This document shows, piece after piece, positions 32,191 to 45,429 of a DNA stretch of 64,000 bases. Below the pieces are notes generated by a model. The model was not told the origin of the DNA, ran no database searches, and was given only the letters and a program-made list of their open reading frames with translations. Position 1 is the first letter of the stretch, and each line of letters starts with the position of its first letter. Both the position numbers and the translations under genes were made by a program. Origin of the DNA: Cyathus striatus (taxonomy: Eukaryota; Basidiomycota; Agaricomycetes; Agaricales; Nidulariaceae); NCBI GenBank assembly GCA_025738555.1, contig JAOVFP010000018.1, forward strand, positions 2,418,001 through 2,482,000. The letters are read 5' to 3'.

Positions 32191-33340
32191 CCAATGATGC
32201 CCGTACTAGTTGGAGTGCAGTGGCATGCACACATCAGTTGGACGAACTTGAACGCCAATCGAAGCATGTGAAATCGACGCTCGCATTTGGATCCGCTGTA
32301 ACTACTCAGCGCTGTTAATATAATGTGATGAAAAAGTGACCTGAGGCGGTTAGGTGGGTTTACGAACCTGCTTTCATTCACGAATTTAATGTAACAGACT
32401 CCCCTTTGCCATCCTCGAAAGCTCCATAGCTGCACGCTATAAACCCAACCTAATAAACCAATGTTTAAATTCTGAAATCGTATTCTGTATTCCCGGCCTT
32501 CAATAGAGTCAGCGTCTTAGCGGGGGAATGAGGAACGAGGTACGGGAGGATGGTGCCCAAACGGCGCAGCATGACGAGAGACCCCAAAACAACAAAACAG
32601 ATGGTCCCAAGAGAGGATACCCGCTTAGAATAAGTATGCTACGTGACCTTGTATTCCATTATTTCTATTTGCTGTCGCGCGTTGTCAACTTGACTACTCC
32701 ACTGATTAATGGCTGTTGAGGCTATCAGTGTTCAACAATTTACTGTGAAAAACGAACTCCAGAGTCACTCACCGTTAATCATCGATCATGATTCGTGGGC
32801 CATCAATGCGTCATAGGGCGAGAATGAAATGTCAACCCTAAGCATGGCTGGCAACGAGGTTGTGTGTTTGGCAGCGAGTAATTTGAACATTAATGGTCAG
32901 TCGCCGGAGTAAGGAGGGAGGGTATAACTGGGGGGTAATATGGGGTTGTTGAGTGGTAAAGAGGAATATAAGGATGGGTATGTTTATGAGACTGTACCAG
33001 GGAGGCGTTCGCCTACGTTTACTGTGGAGAGGTACTGAAGTACGTGTGATAGGATTGGATGTGGGGGGGAGAACCTGCGTGGTCGTGGTGACGCGGTGAC
33101 GCGTCAAGACAGTTCGCTTCCGCGTTGGTCACCATCGATGATCGACATTCATCATGCTACTTTCGGCAGTGACTTGGAAGTGACAACCAGGGCCAGATGA
33201 CACCCTTGCTCGTTTGCGTCCTCGTTTCAAGTTGAACCTTTTAATTTTTGATAGCAAAAAGTATGAGGGATGAGTTATGTGTGTAGGAGGGGAATGAGAT
33301 ATAAAATTAAGCTGTGGGCCGGAATGTAAGTTCGGTATAA
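32191..33340. other. CG-normal intergenic DNA, no confident gene
   Basis: Frames of 63-93 codons exist on both strands but show no family features, signal peptide or intron pattern. Around 32880-33110 the plus strand is G-rich. Confidence 0.4.
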
Positions 33341-33720
33341 TTATTGGTACCACAAGGTACGATGGGGTAGTGGTTGTTCGTTATGTACATCATTTCCCGA
33401 CCAAATCGTGATTGTCAGAGTGATCAGCGCGCATTTTTAGTGGTTAACTGTTACTTGCTATGTATTTCTGGTGCCATCTGCTTCAATTTATAGATATATA
33501 TGGAAACGTACAAAACAGTGGTTTGTGCCATACAACTAGTCGGGGCAGATGGGGTAGTGGTTCTTCGTTATCTCGCGACTTTGTGCACGTAATTCTTTTG
33601 TATGACGGTCATAGTGCACGTTTAATAGGGCGTGTAGAATTATTAACTCACTGTATGGTATATTTAAACAAGCATACTCAACTTGTAGCACCATCTAGTA
33701 CCAAAAATACAGCTGTTTAG
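33341..33720 (+). repeat. Two further A-box-like repeat units
   Basis: GATGGGGTAGTGGTTGTTCG at 33361 and GGGGCAGATGGGGTAGTGG at 33542, about 187 bp apart, each followed by TTATNTCGCGAC/ATCATTTCCCG-type sequence. Same family as 26096-26560, here in CG-rich form. Confidence 0.6.
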
Positions 33721-33734
33721 TATATCTGTTATTT

Positions 33735-36700
33735 CCTAATTCACGTATGATAGGTATATTATTTGGGTATTATTAAAGCCTGCTGCGTGTATTGATCATA
33801 TCCTCAAGCCTTCAATTGAGACTTTGGTTTTTTGCTCTTGGTTAATAATCCTCGAAGATCTCTCAAATACCAATTATGGATATGAGTGTACAGGCAAGTA
33901 GTGAAGTAGTACAACTCTTTGCTAATTGCTATGATAACCACTGAATATGAGCTTTTTGTTTGAAAGTTATATAGCTTGCAGCAGTGGGCACTGGGCACTC
34001 TTAATTTAATTTAATTCCTTCATTATTTCAACATAACGTAAACCTTTATCGAGCTGGGCTTTGTGAATGCAGATGTGGCATACTTCGACAAGCATACCCG
34101 AAAACAAGACGGCAGGGAAGGTCCGGGACCCGGCAAGAGGTCCGGACGCGGTTAAGGGCTGATAACCGTCGCAGCTCGAGGTCTTCGGCGTTCAGAACAA
34201 ACAAATACATCTACAGTATGTACGACGTCCGGATTCGTTGCGTTCGATCTTTCCATTTTCTTCGACGCTCGCTGCTGCTCTTGCGCTGCTTAACCCCCTC
34301 TCTCTATCAATATTGCACTTTCTGAAGCATACCCGGTTTTGAGACCTCTTGATTGAGACGAGAGTCTGGAGGAACAGCTCCGAGCTCCGACCTGGGAGTC
34401 TTTGTCAATGTTAACGCGAACATTGCGTCCTGAACACAACGACTGCGCAGGACTGCGCCTTCCAAGTGCCTTACATAACGTATTAACGCGAGAAAGTTTA
34501 TCCGGTGATGAGAAAGTGAAGTGGGAGCACTAGCAGGAAATTCTCGTGAGTTTTTCACCATCCTTTCCCGTTCAAACGTTCAAACATTCACCGGTTCACC
34601 CCTCCCCTTTCCCAACTCGTCCTCTTTCTCACATAGACAACATTCCCTCCCTCCTTCAACCTTGCCCTCGCACCGCGCCACTATTCTTTCCTCCCTCGCT
34701 CCCCTTCCTCGATCTCTACATGAGCAATTATAGAAGCCCATTGTCCATACTTTCCATGTCGAGCAGCAGTAGTGTCATCGCGCTCTCGATAGAACAGGGG
34801 CCATCCTTCACATCTGGTTCTCGATCACTAAGCGCGGTATCACGCTCTTATTGCATTCACACCCGATGCATGCTATTCCTGCAGCATGCATGTAGGCGAA
34901 ACCTCGAAGTTGCTGTGAACATATCAGATATGGACGGTGGGGTGTGATGAATCACCCTCGCCTGGGGGAAGGGGAGTAGGACTTCGATGGTAGATGGGAA
35001 AGTGACAATGAAAAGAGGCGGTATAAGCTCAAACGGGCACTTTTATCGTCGTCGTTCTTTATTCGCTGATCCATTATACATACAGATGAATTCATACGGC
35101 TTAACAAGACAGATTGCCCTCCTAACTGGATAACCATGCAAGCCAGGTGGCCGACACAGGTATTGATTTCGGGTGGTAGGTGGCACGGTCTTCGGCGTCG
35201 ATTCTTAATGCCAATGTAAACTGGTTACTCTGGGTTTGGCTACAAGGAGTCGATAGGATGGTGTTGTACGGTGGGGGGGGGGGTCGATTTTGACAGGGTA
35301 TAAGGATGCGGGGAAGGGGGGAGGCTACGGAGAAGTGGAAACTAGAAGAAGAGACACAGCTCACGTATGGATGATGAAGATCAAGGAGTAGCGGGTGCCT
35401 GGAGGTGGGTGGCGGGTTATGCCACTCGATGAGGTGCTGAAGCGTTTCTAGTTCGTCTCCAGAGTTGCCAAGCACAGCATTGAACACTGAATGTTGAACA
35501 TTGATGATTGGCGGCGGTTGATCTGCCAATCTACAAGACTTTGGCTCCTCATTGGCCTCGTCGAGCTATGGAGATTTTGACTGAACGTTCCGGACACTCA
35601 TTCGCGTCCTCGCTGGAGTCAACTACGCCCCATTTACCTCAGACTTCCAATGTATACCCTTGGATCCCCACCGGTACTGCCCTCCTCTTACGGTTGTGGT
35701 GGAGACAATGGAGCTCGACGTGGTTATAGAAGGCTAGGTGACTACGTGACAGCTTGGCCGCAGGTGATGAAGGTCTTCGGGGTACTCGGAACATTGCTCG
35801 TTCATGTACAATATCGTCAAGCTCAGTGTTTATCTTCGAGGGTGTTGCTCTTCAAAGCTCCTGGCTCCTTGGTTCAAGTCGGTGTTAGTTATCAACATCG
35901 CTGTGGACGTTCCTGACATTCGTTCGTGTTCCCGCTGGCGTCGGTATGAACTGTCCACCAGTTCCGCCCTCATCTTGCCGTTCTGGTGGGACGATTCCGA
36001 TTTAGGTTGATGGGGTTGTGGATAGCTAGACGCAGGTGGAGGGTGATACTCCTCAGTGGGATTCTCAAGACGTCATCCATCCCTCCACTACCAGGTTATT
36101 ACGTCGAGTGTTGAACACCGACGGTGGATTCTTCACAACTTTGACTTTTGGCTCCTGGTTTCTGTCTTCGATCTCGCTATGGATGCTCTGGTGCCGAGTT
36201 TTTTTGTAATAAGCCCTTGACATTTTTGCATCCCTGCTGGTATCAGCTTTGGATTGTCTTTGCTCGTATCCCGTCAGCCCTGGATCCCGACTGTCTCTTT
36301 TCAACACTGCATGTCTTCATGGACGGTTCTGTCCTACTCTTGCTCGACGTTTCTTTGTCTCGCCTTCTTTACACGTATCATCATATCAACCTCCTTTTCT
36401 CCTACCTAGCACACGGTCCAACAGAGCTATAATGTATATCTACAAATATGGATGTAGGCAACGCTCCCTTTAATCATCTCCTCCCTTTTCTTTCTGCCGC
36501 CAGATGTATATACACAATCATAAAAATCGAGTTTTTTTTAGATCCAATACATCTTTGGAAGGCAAGATGAATGTCTGAATACGAGGACAGGGTTAAAGGG
36601 CCGAACTACATTAATACTCACAAGGAGTGATGGCGTGAGGGTAATCTCATTTCATGGCTCATTCCTGCGGCTAATATCTTTTTAGTGGTGCAGAGATTTG

Positions 36701-36930
36701 TTCAAGACAATTACGGAGGTTATCAGTTCAAACTGCAAACTGCAATACTATCAAAACGAAGGTCAGTGGTGTGATGGTTATTACTCATCTCGCAACCCGA
36801 CCCCCCGTATCGACCGGCCCCCAATTGTAATTTTTTCAATAGTGAATATAGTTTCAGTAACACTTCAGGAATTATTACAAGATACTCTATGCCACTTGCA
36901 AGGGTCGATGCCGTGATGGTGTAACGGTTA
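33735..36930 (+). repeat. Duplicated block, CG-rich copy A
   Basis: Matches 39235-42740 in the same order and orientation over about 3.2 kb, for example the ATTGATCATAT...CAAGC segment at 33790, CTCGCTGCTGCTCTTGCGCTGC at 34270 (here 22 positions, quoted by location), the CTGGTTACTC segment at 35221 and CACTGGAGTCAACT-like segment at 35610. Several frames of 60-135 codons occur but none has recognisable features, and the block has no LTR or TIR that I could define. It may be an unclassified retroelement or a segmental duplication. A run of at least 11 G lies near 35270. Confidence 0.7.
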
Positions 36931-36999
36931 TTCCTCACTTACACCACTTGAATTTTAAAGAAGTAGTGTACCTTGCTTTCATTCCTTCTTTTGAGTGTC

Positions 37000-37662
37000 T
37001 TCAAATGTTTTATACATATTTTTTATGGCACACATAGTATTCGAGTCTGGGCCAGCTACAGTTTGTATTTGTCTCTGTCAGTTTCTCAAAGTTGAAGGAA
37101 AACATGATGAATAAATCTATTCTATAGTCATTTATTACTGGTCTACACAACAACACAAATTCAAACCTTCATACCACTTATGAAGGCCGATGGTGTAATG
37201 GATGTTCCTTATCTCATGATTTGAAGTACCAGATCCTTTTAGATGTTTCTATGTAATTGCAATTTTTTTTACATACCACAGTGCTTTCGCCTCCTTCAAT
37301 CACTGACTCAAGTCTCCCCTTTGTCCCTTCTGTACCCACCTAGCACGCAGAGCAACAAATACAAAAAATACATTGAATTCATAATATATATGTGCAAGCA
37401 TGAATATCATTATCATCTGATTTTGTTGTTGAACTTGATCCATTTCTTTAATAGCAGCACGTGATTGGAAAATTACGCTATGTATATACATATGGAGGGC
37501 TATATTGATACATACACAAACTGTTTTTATTTACAAAGGCAAGATTTTTTGGTCGTATCAAGATTTGTAAAGTTATTATTGCAATCCAATGACTCTACTT
37601 GCAGGGGCCAATAGTGTGAGGGACAAGAGTCTTCATCTTATGGCTCTTCCGTAGTAGGGGAT
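37000..37662 (+). repeat. Decayed A-box-like repeat units
   Basis: GGCCGATGGTGTAATGG at 37187 and AGGGGCCAATAGTGTGAGGG at 37602, together with related units at 36630, 36770 and 36895 inside block A, follow the pattern GATGGTGTRATGGTTATTCC and CATCTCATGACT. They look like diverged members of the 26.1- and 33.4-kb families. Confidence 0.45.
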
Positions 37663-38250
37663 TGTAGAGCAGGCAAAATGCCTGTGATGCGAAACGCGAT
37701 ATCTCGGACATCTGAAGATGTTCCAAATACGATTATGTAATCACACATCACGCATCATTGATGTGTTCGTACGCATTCTGCTCGTCTTAACCTGTCCTCT
37801 CCTTCCCGCTCGCTCTCTTTGTACTATCCTCAAATTATACTTCTTCATTCACCATTCCGACATTATACCCAACTCCTGCGACACGTCGAACTCTCAAAAT
37901 AGCTCCAACATCGGCACTGACACCAGACCCTGATGTTTGGAAAACTTGTCTCCTCACAAACCTCAACACATTGGACTATCTTACTGAGTTTCCTATTTAT
38001 TTCTAATTTTTCATACTTTCCTTTTTACATCCTCCATCCAATATAATTACTCTTACTTATTTTAGATTTATTGGCTTTTCTAGTATATAAATCCCTGTAG
38101 TTATTCTACAAAAAATAATCAAGTTTACTCCCTCTCACCTTAGAACACCCCAGATTGGACAGATGTCTCGATTGACTCACTTATTTATTCTTTGACTAGG
38201 TACACCCAACCGACTAACCACCTCTTCAGGATTTATCAGACATATTTTTC
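37663..38250 (+). repeat. LTR-like dispersed repeat, copy 2
   Basis: Starts TTGTAGAGCAGGCAAAATGC, contains TATATAAATCCC near 38086 as a promoter-like box, then ACCTTAGAACACCCCAGATT and TTCTTTGACTAGG near the end. Same order of blocks as 26638, 44532 and 48001. Confidence 0.55.
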
Positions 38251-39234
38251 AAGGTGGATATAGCTTAATTAAATAACACATTTAGGACTACTATAGGTGG
38301 CATCAGTTGAAATTCTCCTATGATTTATATAGGTCAATGGTATGACAGTTAATCATCATTGACATCTCACAACTCTTTGCTGACACCATTATTTTTAGCA
38401 GTAAATATGACTTCACTAAATTTCAAGAATGACTATGAGCTATAGCTATTTACTGTAGAAGATTAAAAGCTCAGCAGCTTTTATATCTGTTATAGTGCTG
38501 TGAAGCTGTGAACACAGAAACACAGTCTAAGTGGACTAACCACCCTGCTTGCTGTTGAAACTCATAGATTTCCAGTCAGAGTATAGTTGTTGCACACAGG
38601 AAATTGTATTTTGGTTACTCATAACACTGTCACAGGCCTATCGCTCTGATATATAGTAGCAATTCGTGCTGCATGACAACACTACTCCATTGAACTAGTA
38701 CTCAGTAATGATATGATGACCCCTGAATTAAATAACTTGACTGATGCGTAGTGTTGCTGTATTCTCTATCACTTCGTGAACAGAAAAATAGTTGATTACC
38801 CTTGTACATGGATTCAAATCCAGTCTTGGGCTTTATAATTCCTTGGGTAAAGTTGACACAATTTTTTTTACTGCATAATAGCTTTCTTGAAGGCTTGCAG
38901 ATATTACTTTCTTACTAAAGTGTTGATTCACTTGTGGCTGTACAATGTAAAGCAATGCACATACATATTTCAAGTATAGTGTGTAGTCATATAGTACATT
39001 TGCTACTATCTAGCTTCACAGAGGGCATTATGCAAAGTTCAATTCAAGCTGGGGCATTACTTTTCATATGCCATGTAGAACAGTGAGTGTATATCACTTT
39101 AAATTTTTCTTTTGATTTCTGCATAAAGTTAGACCTCATTAAGTTGAAAGCAGCCAATTTACATATATCATAGGTATTAGAACAAACTTCTATGTAGCAC
39201 AAGTATGGTTGTTTTGCATATCTTTTATTTCTGT
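38251..39234. other. CG-depleted repeat DNA between copies, no gene
   Basis: One more A-box-like unit near 38320 (GGTCAATGGTATGACAGTTA). A B-box-like string GGATTCAAATCC sits at about 38812. Otherwise AT-rich sequence with no frames of note. Confidence 0.4.
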
Positions 39235-42200
39235 AGTACTTTACATGTGATAGGTTTTATTAAAGCCAGCTGCATGTATTGATCATATCTTCAAGCTTTA
39301 AGATTTCGGTTTTTCATCATGTATCTTTTATTTAATGAATCTTGAAACTCTCTTAAATACTATCCTATGGGTATCATAGTACAGTGAAATAGTGAAGTGA
39401 TTACCATTCTTTGCTGTTGTGATTGGAAGCTATAGGTTTATCTTTTTCTCTGAGGTAATACAAAGTTGTGTATCCTTCAGCATTTAACTTAGTATATCAT
39501 CTGCTACACAATGCTTATTGTGTTTGTCAATTCATTACTGCTTGGATTGAATCGAAATTTGAGAATATTCACTATTTTAGACTTTCTTTTTTCTTGTATG
39601 CACAATAAAATTATGGAAGGTCACACATACCTAACTAGTAGAATTCACCAGTAATTTTGTTGTGTTTTGTATACAATGTGGCAAGTCCATAATGCACTCC
39701 TAGGATAATGGCTGATGATTCTTCACTGTGATGCTTTGAACAGTAATTATATATATCATTTAATAGTTATGTTAGGTGGGTGCTATACATCTCATCTCTA
39801 GAAATTTTTTGGTGGTAGAATGTGAATGACAGTGAATGATCATTAATCATTGATAAGTAGATGAAATTTTAGTGTGATTTAACTTCTAAGATTCAATCTG
39901 GAATTCTGTAAGTACATTATGCAGTAATATCTACCTTAATTGAGCTCCCCTTCAGTTAGAATAAAGTATTGAAGCAGTTATGAGCAAGATTTGAAGACAG
40001 GGTTGAGAGTTGAGACAAGGCAGAGAGAATTGGCAGCTTCAGGAGCCAATCAGGAGCCTGAGAGGTCACAGTTGTTGATCTTGTTCAAGGTCATCAGCAT
40101 TTAGAATAAACAAATACCTGTCCATCCTTGTTGATGCTCTTCGAGTCTCATGCTGCTCAACCATCTCTATTTTGATATGCACTGTATATGGTTATCATCA
40201 ACTCTTGTATGCTCTACTGTTGAATGAGTCTTCTGAGTGAACTTGGCTCCATGCCTTCAGTAGGACACTCTGTGTTGGAACTGGGAGGCTTTGTAGTATT
40301 GTGAATGCCATGACTGGTGGCATGCATGATAGAATTCTTAGTGAGTTCTCCCACCTCTTTCCCTTCTGCTCTTTCTTATGATTACCAGCAGGTTGCATAG
40401 ATGGATGTCTCTCCCCCCCTTCCATGTCCTTGAACTGCCCTCTAGTTCCTCCCTCCCTTGCATTTCTCTCTTCATCTCTCAATCCAAGCAAAGCAACAAC
40501 ACCAGTGTTCTCAGTACTGATCAACAGTGGTCCTTGTTCTACCATTGTGCTTGACGGCTGAGCATAATGGGGAGTAGCATTTCACTCTCATTACATTACC
40601 TCCTGACAAAGCACAACACCTATGAGAGTGGTGAATTGGTGGCACATCCTTGGGATGGGAGAGATGAGGGCTATGACAGGCTGGAGGAGAAGAGTAACAA
40701 TGTGAAGCAGTGGAATAAGTTTGAATAGGCACTTTTTATCACCCAATCTTGCATATGCCCTCTATTCCTCATTATTGTCATTCACTGACACATTTTCCTT
40801 GTAGGGCACACATGTGGCTTAACAACACATTTCTTCCTCTCAACTGGACATCTATGCAAGTCAGCTCACTGAGACATTTATTGATTTGGATGAGAAGTGG
40901 TATTGTCTTTGGCATTGAATCCTATTGCCAACATACACTGGTTACCCAGGTCCTGTGTATAAGGATTCAGTTGGCTATATGGAGGGGTTTTTGATTTCTA
41001 CCCCAGGGTATAAGGGTGTGAGGAAGGGGTAGAGATGATGGGGGAGTGATATTGGTAAAAGGGGACTAGAACATGTAAGTGTGGTCCTTGTCAGGGCAAT
41101 GAAGATCAAGGAGTAGTGGGTGACAAGACACATGAAAGGCTCCTCAATGAAGTACTCAAAAGTTTGTTGTCTGCATCCAAAACCATGCTCAGTGTTGAAT
41201 GTTGATGGTCAGTGGTGGTCACTCAGCATCTGCAAGACTTTAGCTCCTCTGACCATCTGTATTGTTGAGCTAGCTGTGGATGCAGGTGTTGAATTTTTGA
41301 CCTGATGTTAGGGAGACTCATTTGCATTCTCACTGGAGTCAACTCCACCCTTTCCACTTCAGAATTCTGCTGTATGCCCATAGATCTTTGCTGGCTCTTG
41401 CCCCCTCTTACAGTTCTGGTAGAGAAAATGAAGGCCATGAAGCTCAATGGGGTTCCTGGCTGAGGAAGTCTAGGCAGCTACTAGCACTATGTGGCAGCTG
41501 ATATTTTTTGGGGCACTCAGGCAAATACCTGTTCTCATTCAATTATGATCACCAGCCATACTTGGTAAGGCTCAGTATCAGTCAGTATCTTTTGTTCACA
41601 GTGGTTACTTCAGGTTATTCCAGTGTTATTCCACTGTGGACATGCCCAACATTCAGTTGGTTATAACTTATCAGCTCTCACTGGTGTCTGTTCTGAACCA
41701 CCTGCTGGTTTCTGCTTTCCTCCTGCTATTCTGCTGGGACAACTATGATTTAGGTGTATGGGGTTCTGTACCCAGGCATGGGTGAAGGGTAATACTTATC
41801 AATGGAGTTCTCAACATTCATCATTCTCTATCAGGTTCTTGAACTCACTGTTGATAGTTAATGATGGCTTCTTTATGGGACTTTGGCTTGTAGTTTGCAT
41901 CACAGCTTGCTACTAGTGGAAATTCATTCTGGCATTGAGTTTTTCTACAAGACCTTGGCACCATTTGCATGCCTTCTGGTGTCAGGTTTGCATTGTCTTT
42001 GCTTATACTGCTGTCTGCCCTGGACCACCATCATTATGCTCCTATAAATGTCTTTTCCTTTGTCAGGGGGCCTATCCTCCTCTTGCTCGTTGTATTGTTG
42101 TCTCACCTCTCTTCTTTACATGGCACCTTATTACATCAATGTTCCCTTTCAGCATTTTGCACCTAGTACATAGCACATGGCCCAACAGACTCACAGCATG

Positions 42201-42740
42201 CATATGTATGGCAATGTCTGTTCTTATTCTTTTTGTCAACAGCTATATATACAGTAATAATAAAATCAAGTTATTTTAGATTTAATACATATATGCATGC
42301 CAGAAGGCAAGCTTTTGGAGATTGGTGACATTTGTAAATCTGCAAATATGAAAATGGAGTTAAAGGCCTGAATTATATTGAAACTCGCAGGGAATGATGG
42401 TGTGAGGATATCTCTCATCTCATGGCTCATTTCCAGCTCAGAAGTTCCTGTAGTAAATTTGGTTTTTTAGTAGTCACTGGTACATAGCTGTATTAAGGAA
42501 AATTAAGGAAGCTACCTGTCCAAGACCCCAAATTGCCACTATACCACTTACAATAGCCAATGGTGTTATCCCTCATTTCAACTTTGGCATACTGGGTAGA
42601 AAGAATTCCTATTAATTCATGAACAATAAGTAGTAGTTTTTTCAGCAGCAAATATAACTTCAATGATTACAAGATATAATTCTAAAGCCCTATGCCATTT
42701 ACAAGGGTCAATGATGTGATGGTATTTTTCACCTTATGAT
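39235..42740 (+). repeat. Duplicated block, CG-depleted copy B
   Basis: Diverged copy of 33735-36930 in direct orientation, nearly devoid of CG. Where copy A has CG, copy B usually shows TG or CA, for example around TCAACTACGCCCC at 35620 against TCAACTCCACCCT at 41339. It includes extra A-box-like units near 42395, 42550 and 42705. No gene recognised. Confidence 0.7.
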
Positions 42741-42849
42741 CTGATCATCTGGATGTCAAGTACTTTTGCAATTTTAGAAAGGTGCTTTCACCTCCTTGAA
42801 TAGTGATAATACTAATGCACCACAACTATACAGTGCAGAGGTAATGTTC

Positions 42850-43012
42850 TACTATGCAATGAGAGGGCTAATGGTTTTTAATGGTACTGCATGGTACACT
42901 GCACAGTACTGCACAGTACTTCAAAAAATATATGGTAACACTCATGGTATGCACAGTACAATGTATGGTACATTCTTCATGATGCATGGTACATGTGGTT
43001 GCCAAAAATGAT
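42850..43012. repeat. Degenerate GGTAC/ATGGTAC simple-sequence stretch
   Basis: Dense repetition of ATGGTAC, CACAGTACTGCACAGTAC and TGTATGGTAC over about 160 bp; CA/TG-rich, with no coding content. Confidence 0.6.
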
Positions 43013-43049
43013 GGCAACCATGCTTTTTTCCCACCAATAATGCGACTGA

Positions 43050-43500
43050 AATATGGCATAGGTTTTAGTATGGTGAATTTATTTATAGTTGGAGCATCAT
43101 AGTTCTGAGTGTGGAAATATTCACCATAACCATAATTCGGTTGCACCATAAACTTGGAGCATTGTAATTCAGAAAAATCCTGTATTTTTCATTTCTTTCT
43201 GCATAGATTGGTGCTATTGCTTACAAGAATATATATATATGTTTTTTAAGTAACATTTCCCCTGTTATTATTATTTTATAGCTCATTTTGTGTCACTTCT
43301 TCCTCTCATCTTCCTATTCAGAGAATTTTCCCATGCTTAGTGAAAGAATTGATTTGATAAGATTCAGTGAGGCACCTCAACTGAAGATTGAAGAGAGTGC
43401 TTTGGAATGCAAAGCTTTATACTTTAAAATTGTTTTGAAACACATAGTTCAAATGTTCTGTAGACATTTTCATAACAAATGTGTGATTTCGCGTGAAAAC
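43050..43500 (+). repeat. Dispersed repeat family F, plus-orientation copy
   Basis: About 310 bp here (from the TATGGTGAATT segment through TATATATATATG to TTCAGTGAGGCACCTCAAC) match in reverse orientation at 45430-46085, and partly at 47690-47965. A short plus-strand partner lies near 46800-46900. This family makes up much of 43-48 kb. Confidence 0.65.
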
Positions 43501-44109
43501 TGAATAGTATATGCTCATGGTAAGTATACCAACATATAAATTATATGTATACTAGCAATAAATTAGCAAAGAGGTGAGAATATAGAGATTGTTACAGAAG
43601 TACATCATGTTCCTATGCTTTCCTATGCTTTTGCTTGCTTTAATGCAGTGTGGGAACTTGTTCCAATGAAGAGACAAGAGACAAACAGATGATAAATTAC
43701 AGAATAAAATGACAATTGTATACTCTTCAGTAATGTCTATAAAATGCTTGAACTACATGCTTAAAACAATTTTAAAGTATAAAGTTTTGTGAATATAGTC
43801 CTTTGATATTTAATATTTATGTTGTGGTCATGCTGGAGTGTCAATCAGAGATATACATGCATTGTAAGCAACCCTATAGCAATGGTCAATATATATTCAC
43901 TGATTTTTAATCACTACTTAGAGTCTGTACTAGTGAAAATTAGTAGAAGTGATATATCATACATATGCTATCTCTCTGCTTACACTTTCAATTTAAATAT
44001 ACAACAGATTACTAGTGCCACTGGAATATGCTCATAGTTTGCATGGGTAAGATATTTATGCTATTAATTTTGCTTTGTGCAGGAACTTCATTGCTAGTAG
44101 CCTAGTTCT

Positions 44110-44450
44110 TATTTGTTGCAAAAAAACATACATAACAAAGCAATGATGCTTGCCCCAGCAAGCATGGGAATTATATAGCAGAGATAAGAAATGTGTTTAA
44201 CATACCAATTGTAGGACATATGTTCATTGTATCCACCTTTACATAAATGATAATGTGTAATAGAATATTTTCTGCTTTCTTTAATATATGTAGATTATAT
44301 TACATGCTATCATTCATTGAAATGCAAACATGATGAACATATGTCATACAATTTCTATGTTAAACACACCTTTTCAGTCATTTCTGCACAATTCCCACAC
44401 TTGTTGGGATGAACATCATTGCTTCGTTATGTATGCTCATGCAAGAAATA
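44110..44450. repeat. Foldback element with arms of about 110-125 bp
   Basis: The sequence from CATACATAACAAAGCAATGA (44127) to GGACATATGTTCAT (about 44230) returns as its reverse complement from about 44330 to 44440, with a spacer of roughly 90 bp. Mismatches are few. The end motif CATACATAACAAAGCAAT also occurs at 47469. No coding capacity; MITE-like. Confidence 0.7.
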
Positions 44451-44531
44451 CATACTAGCAATGAAAAATCTGCAGGAAGCAAATATAATAAGATAAATAT
44501 AGCACACATTCAAATTGTGAAAACACCATTG

Positions 44532-45300
44532 TAGAGCAGGTGTTCTGCCTGCACTACAAAACTTGACATCTCTCGAAGTACAGCAACCAAGTCACGTGAC
44601 CACTATGTAATGTAAGTGATGCATCAAACTATGGCTTGCACATTATACATCTTCCCTATCACTCTCTTCACCACTTTGCTCAATCTCCTTGCTGTCTGCC
44701 ACTGCCAAAGTGCCAATTATGCACAAGGAAGAAGCTGTTGATCTGTCTCACACTAAAGTAGTGCAAGAGACCCCAATGTTGTACCAAATTTGGCACCTCA
44801 CAACAACCAAGCCTCCCCATCTCGAAATTTCCTTGAAAAATTTATTTTCCAACTTGAAACACCACTGCAAGTCTCTCAAAAACTTATGTCTACTATATGG
44901 ACCAATCCCTCCTAATTATATCATAGAACTAATCCTTGTTAAGTAACATACCTGATTTTCTTTCATATAAAAACCTGTCTCTACCTTACCTTACACCCCA
45001 GTGAATTTATCCCCCACTCAACTTCAGATTACATCGACTGTTTCTTTCATACTCTATTCAAATATACTTGTCTCCAGCCTTTCACCATCTCAGAACTCAT
45101 TTCCCCATCACCAATTGCTCTCCAATGTTCTCAGAATGTGCTCAGGACTCATTTTTGAACTCCCTATCATCATTACATTCCCAAATGACTCGCTGTTATG
45201 CTAACAACTTCTTCCTACACCTTAGAATGCCACAGGTTGAACAGTCTTTCAACCAACTCACTTGTACATCTCTTTGTGGAGGTCTAAGGTGACTTTCACC
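44532..45300 (+). repeat. LTR-like dispersed repeat, copy 3
   Basis: Starts TGTAGAGCAGGTGTTCTGCC, contains ATATAAAAACCTGTCTC near 44970 as a TATA-type box, and ends with ACCTTAGAATGCCACAGGTT and AACCAACTCACTT. About 750 bp. It contains an 85-codon frame (44689-44946) without recognisable features. Confidence 0.55.
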
Positions 45301-45429
45301 TTTACATCATTCCACTCGTGATTGTGGATATAAATTAAGATATTTCAGTGCTCCAGTATTGTAAAGTCATATATTTGTGAAGAGAGTGGGTATATAATTG
45401 TTTCTTTCAACATTTTATTATTTGTGTGT

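Noticed and set aside
34521..36473. Several plus- and minus-strand frames of 60-135 codons in duplicated block A
   Set aside because: None is kept in block B and none has a recognisable motif; insufficient for a gene call.
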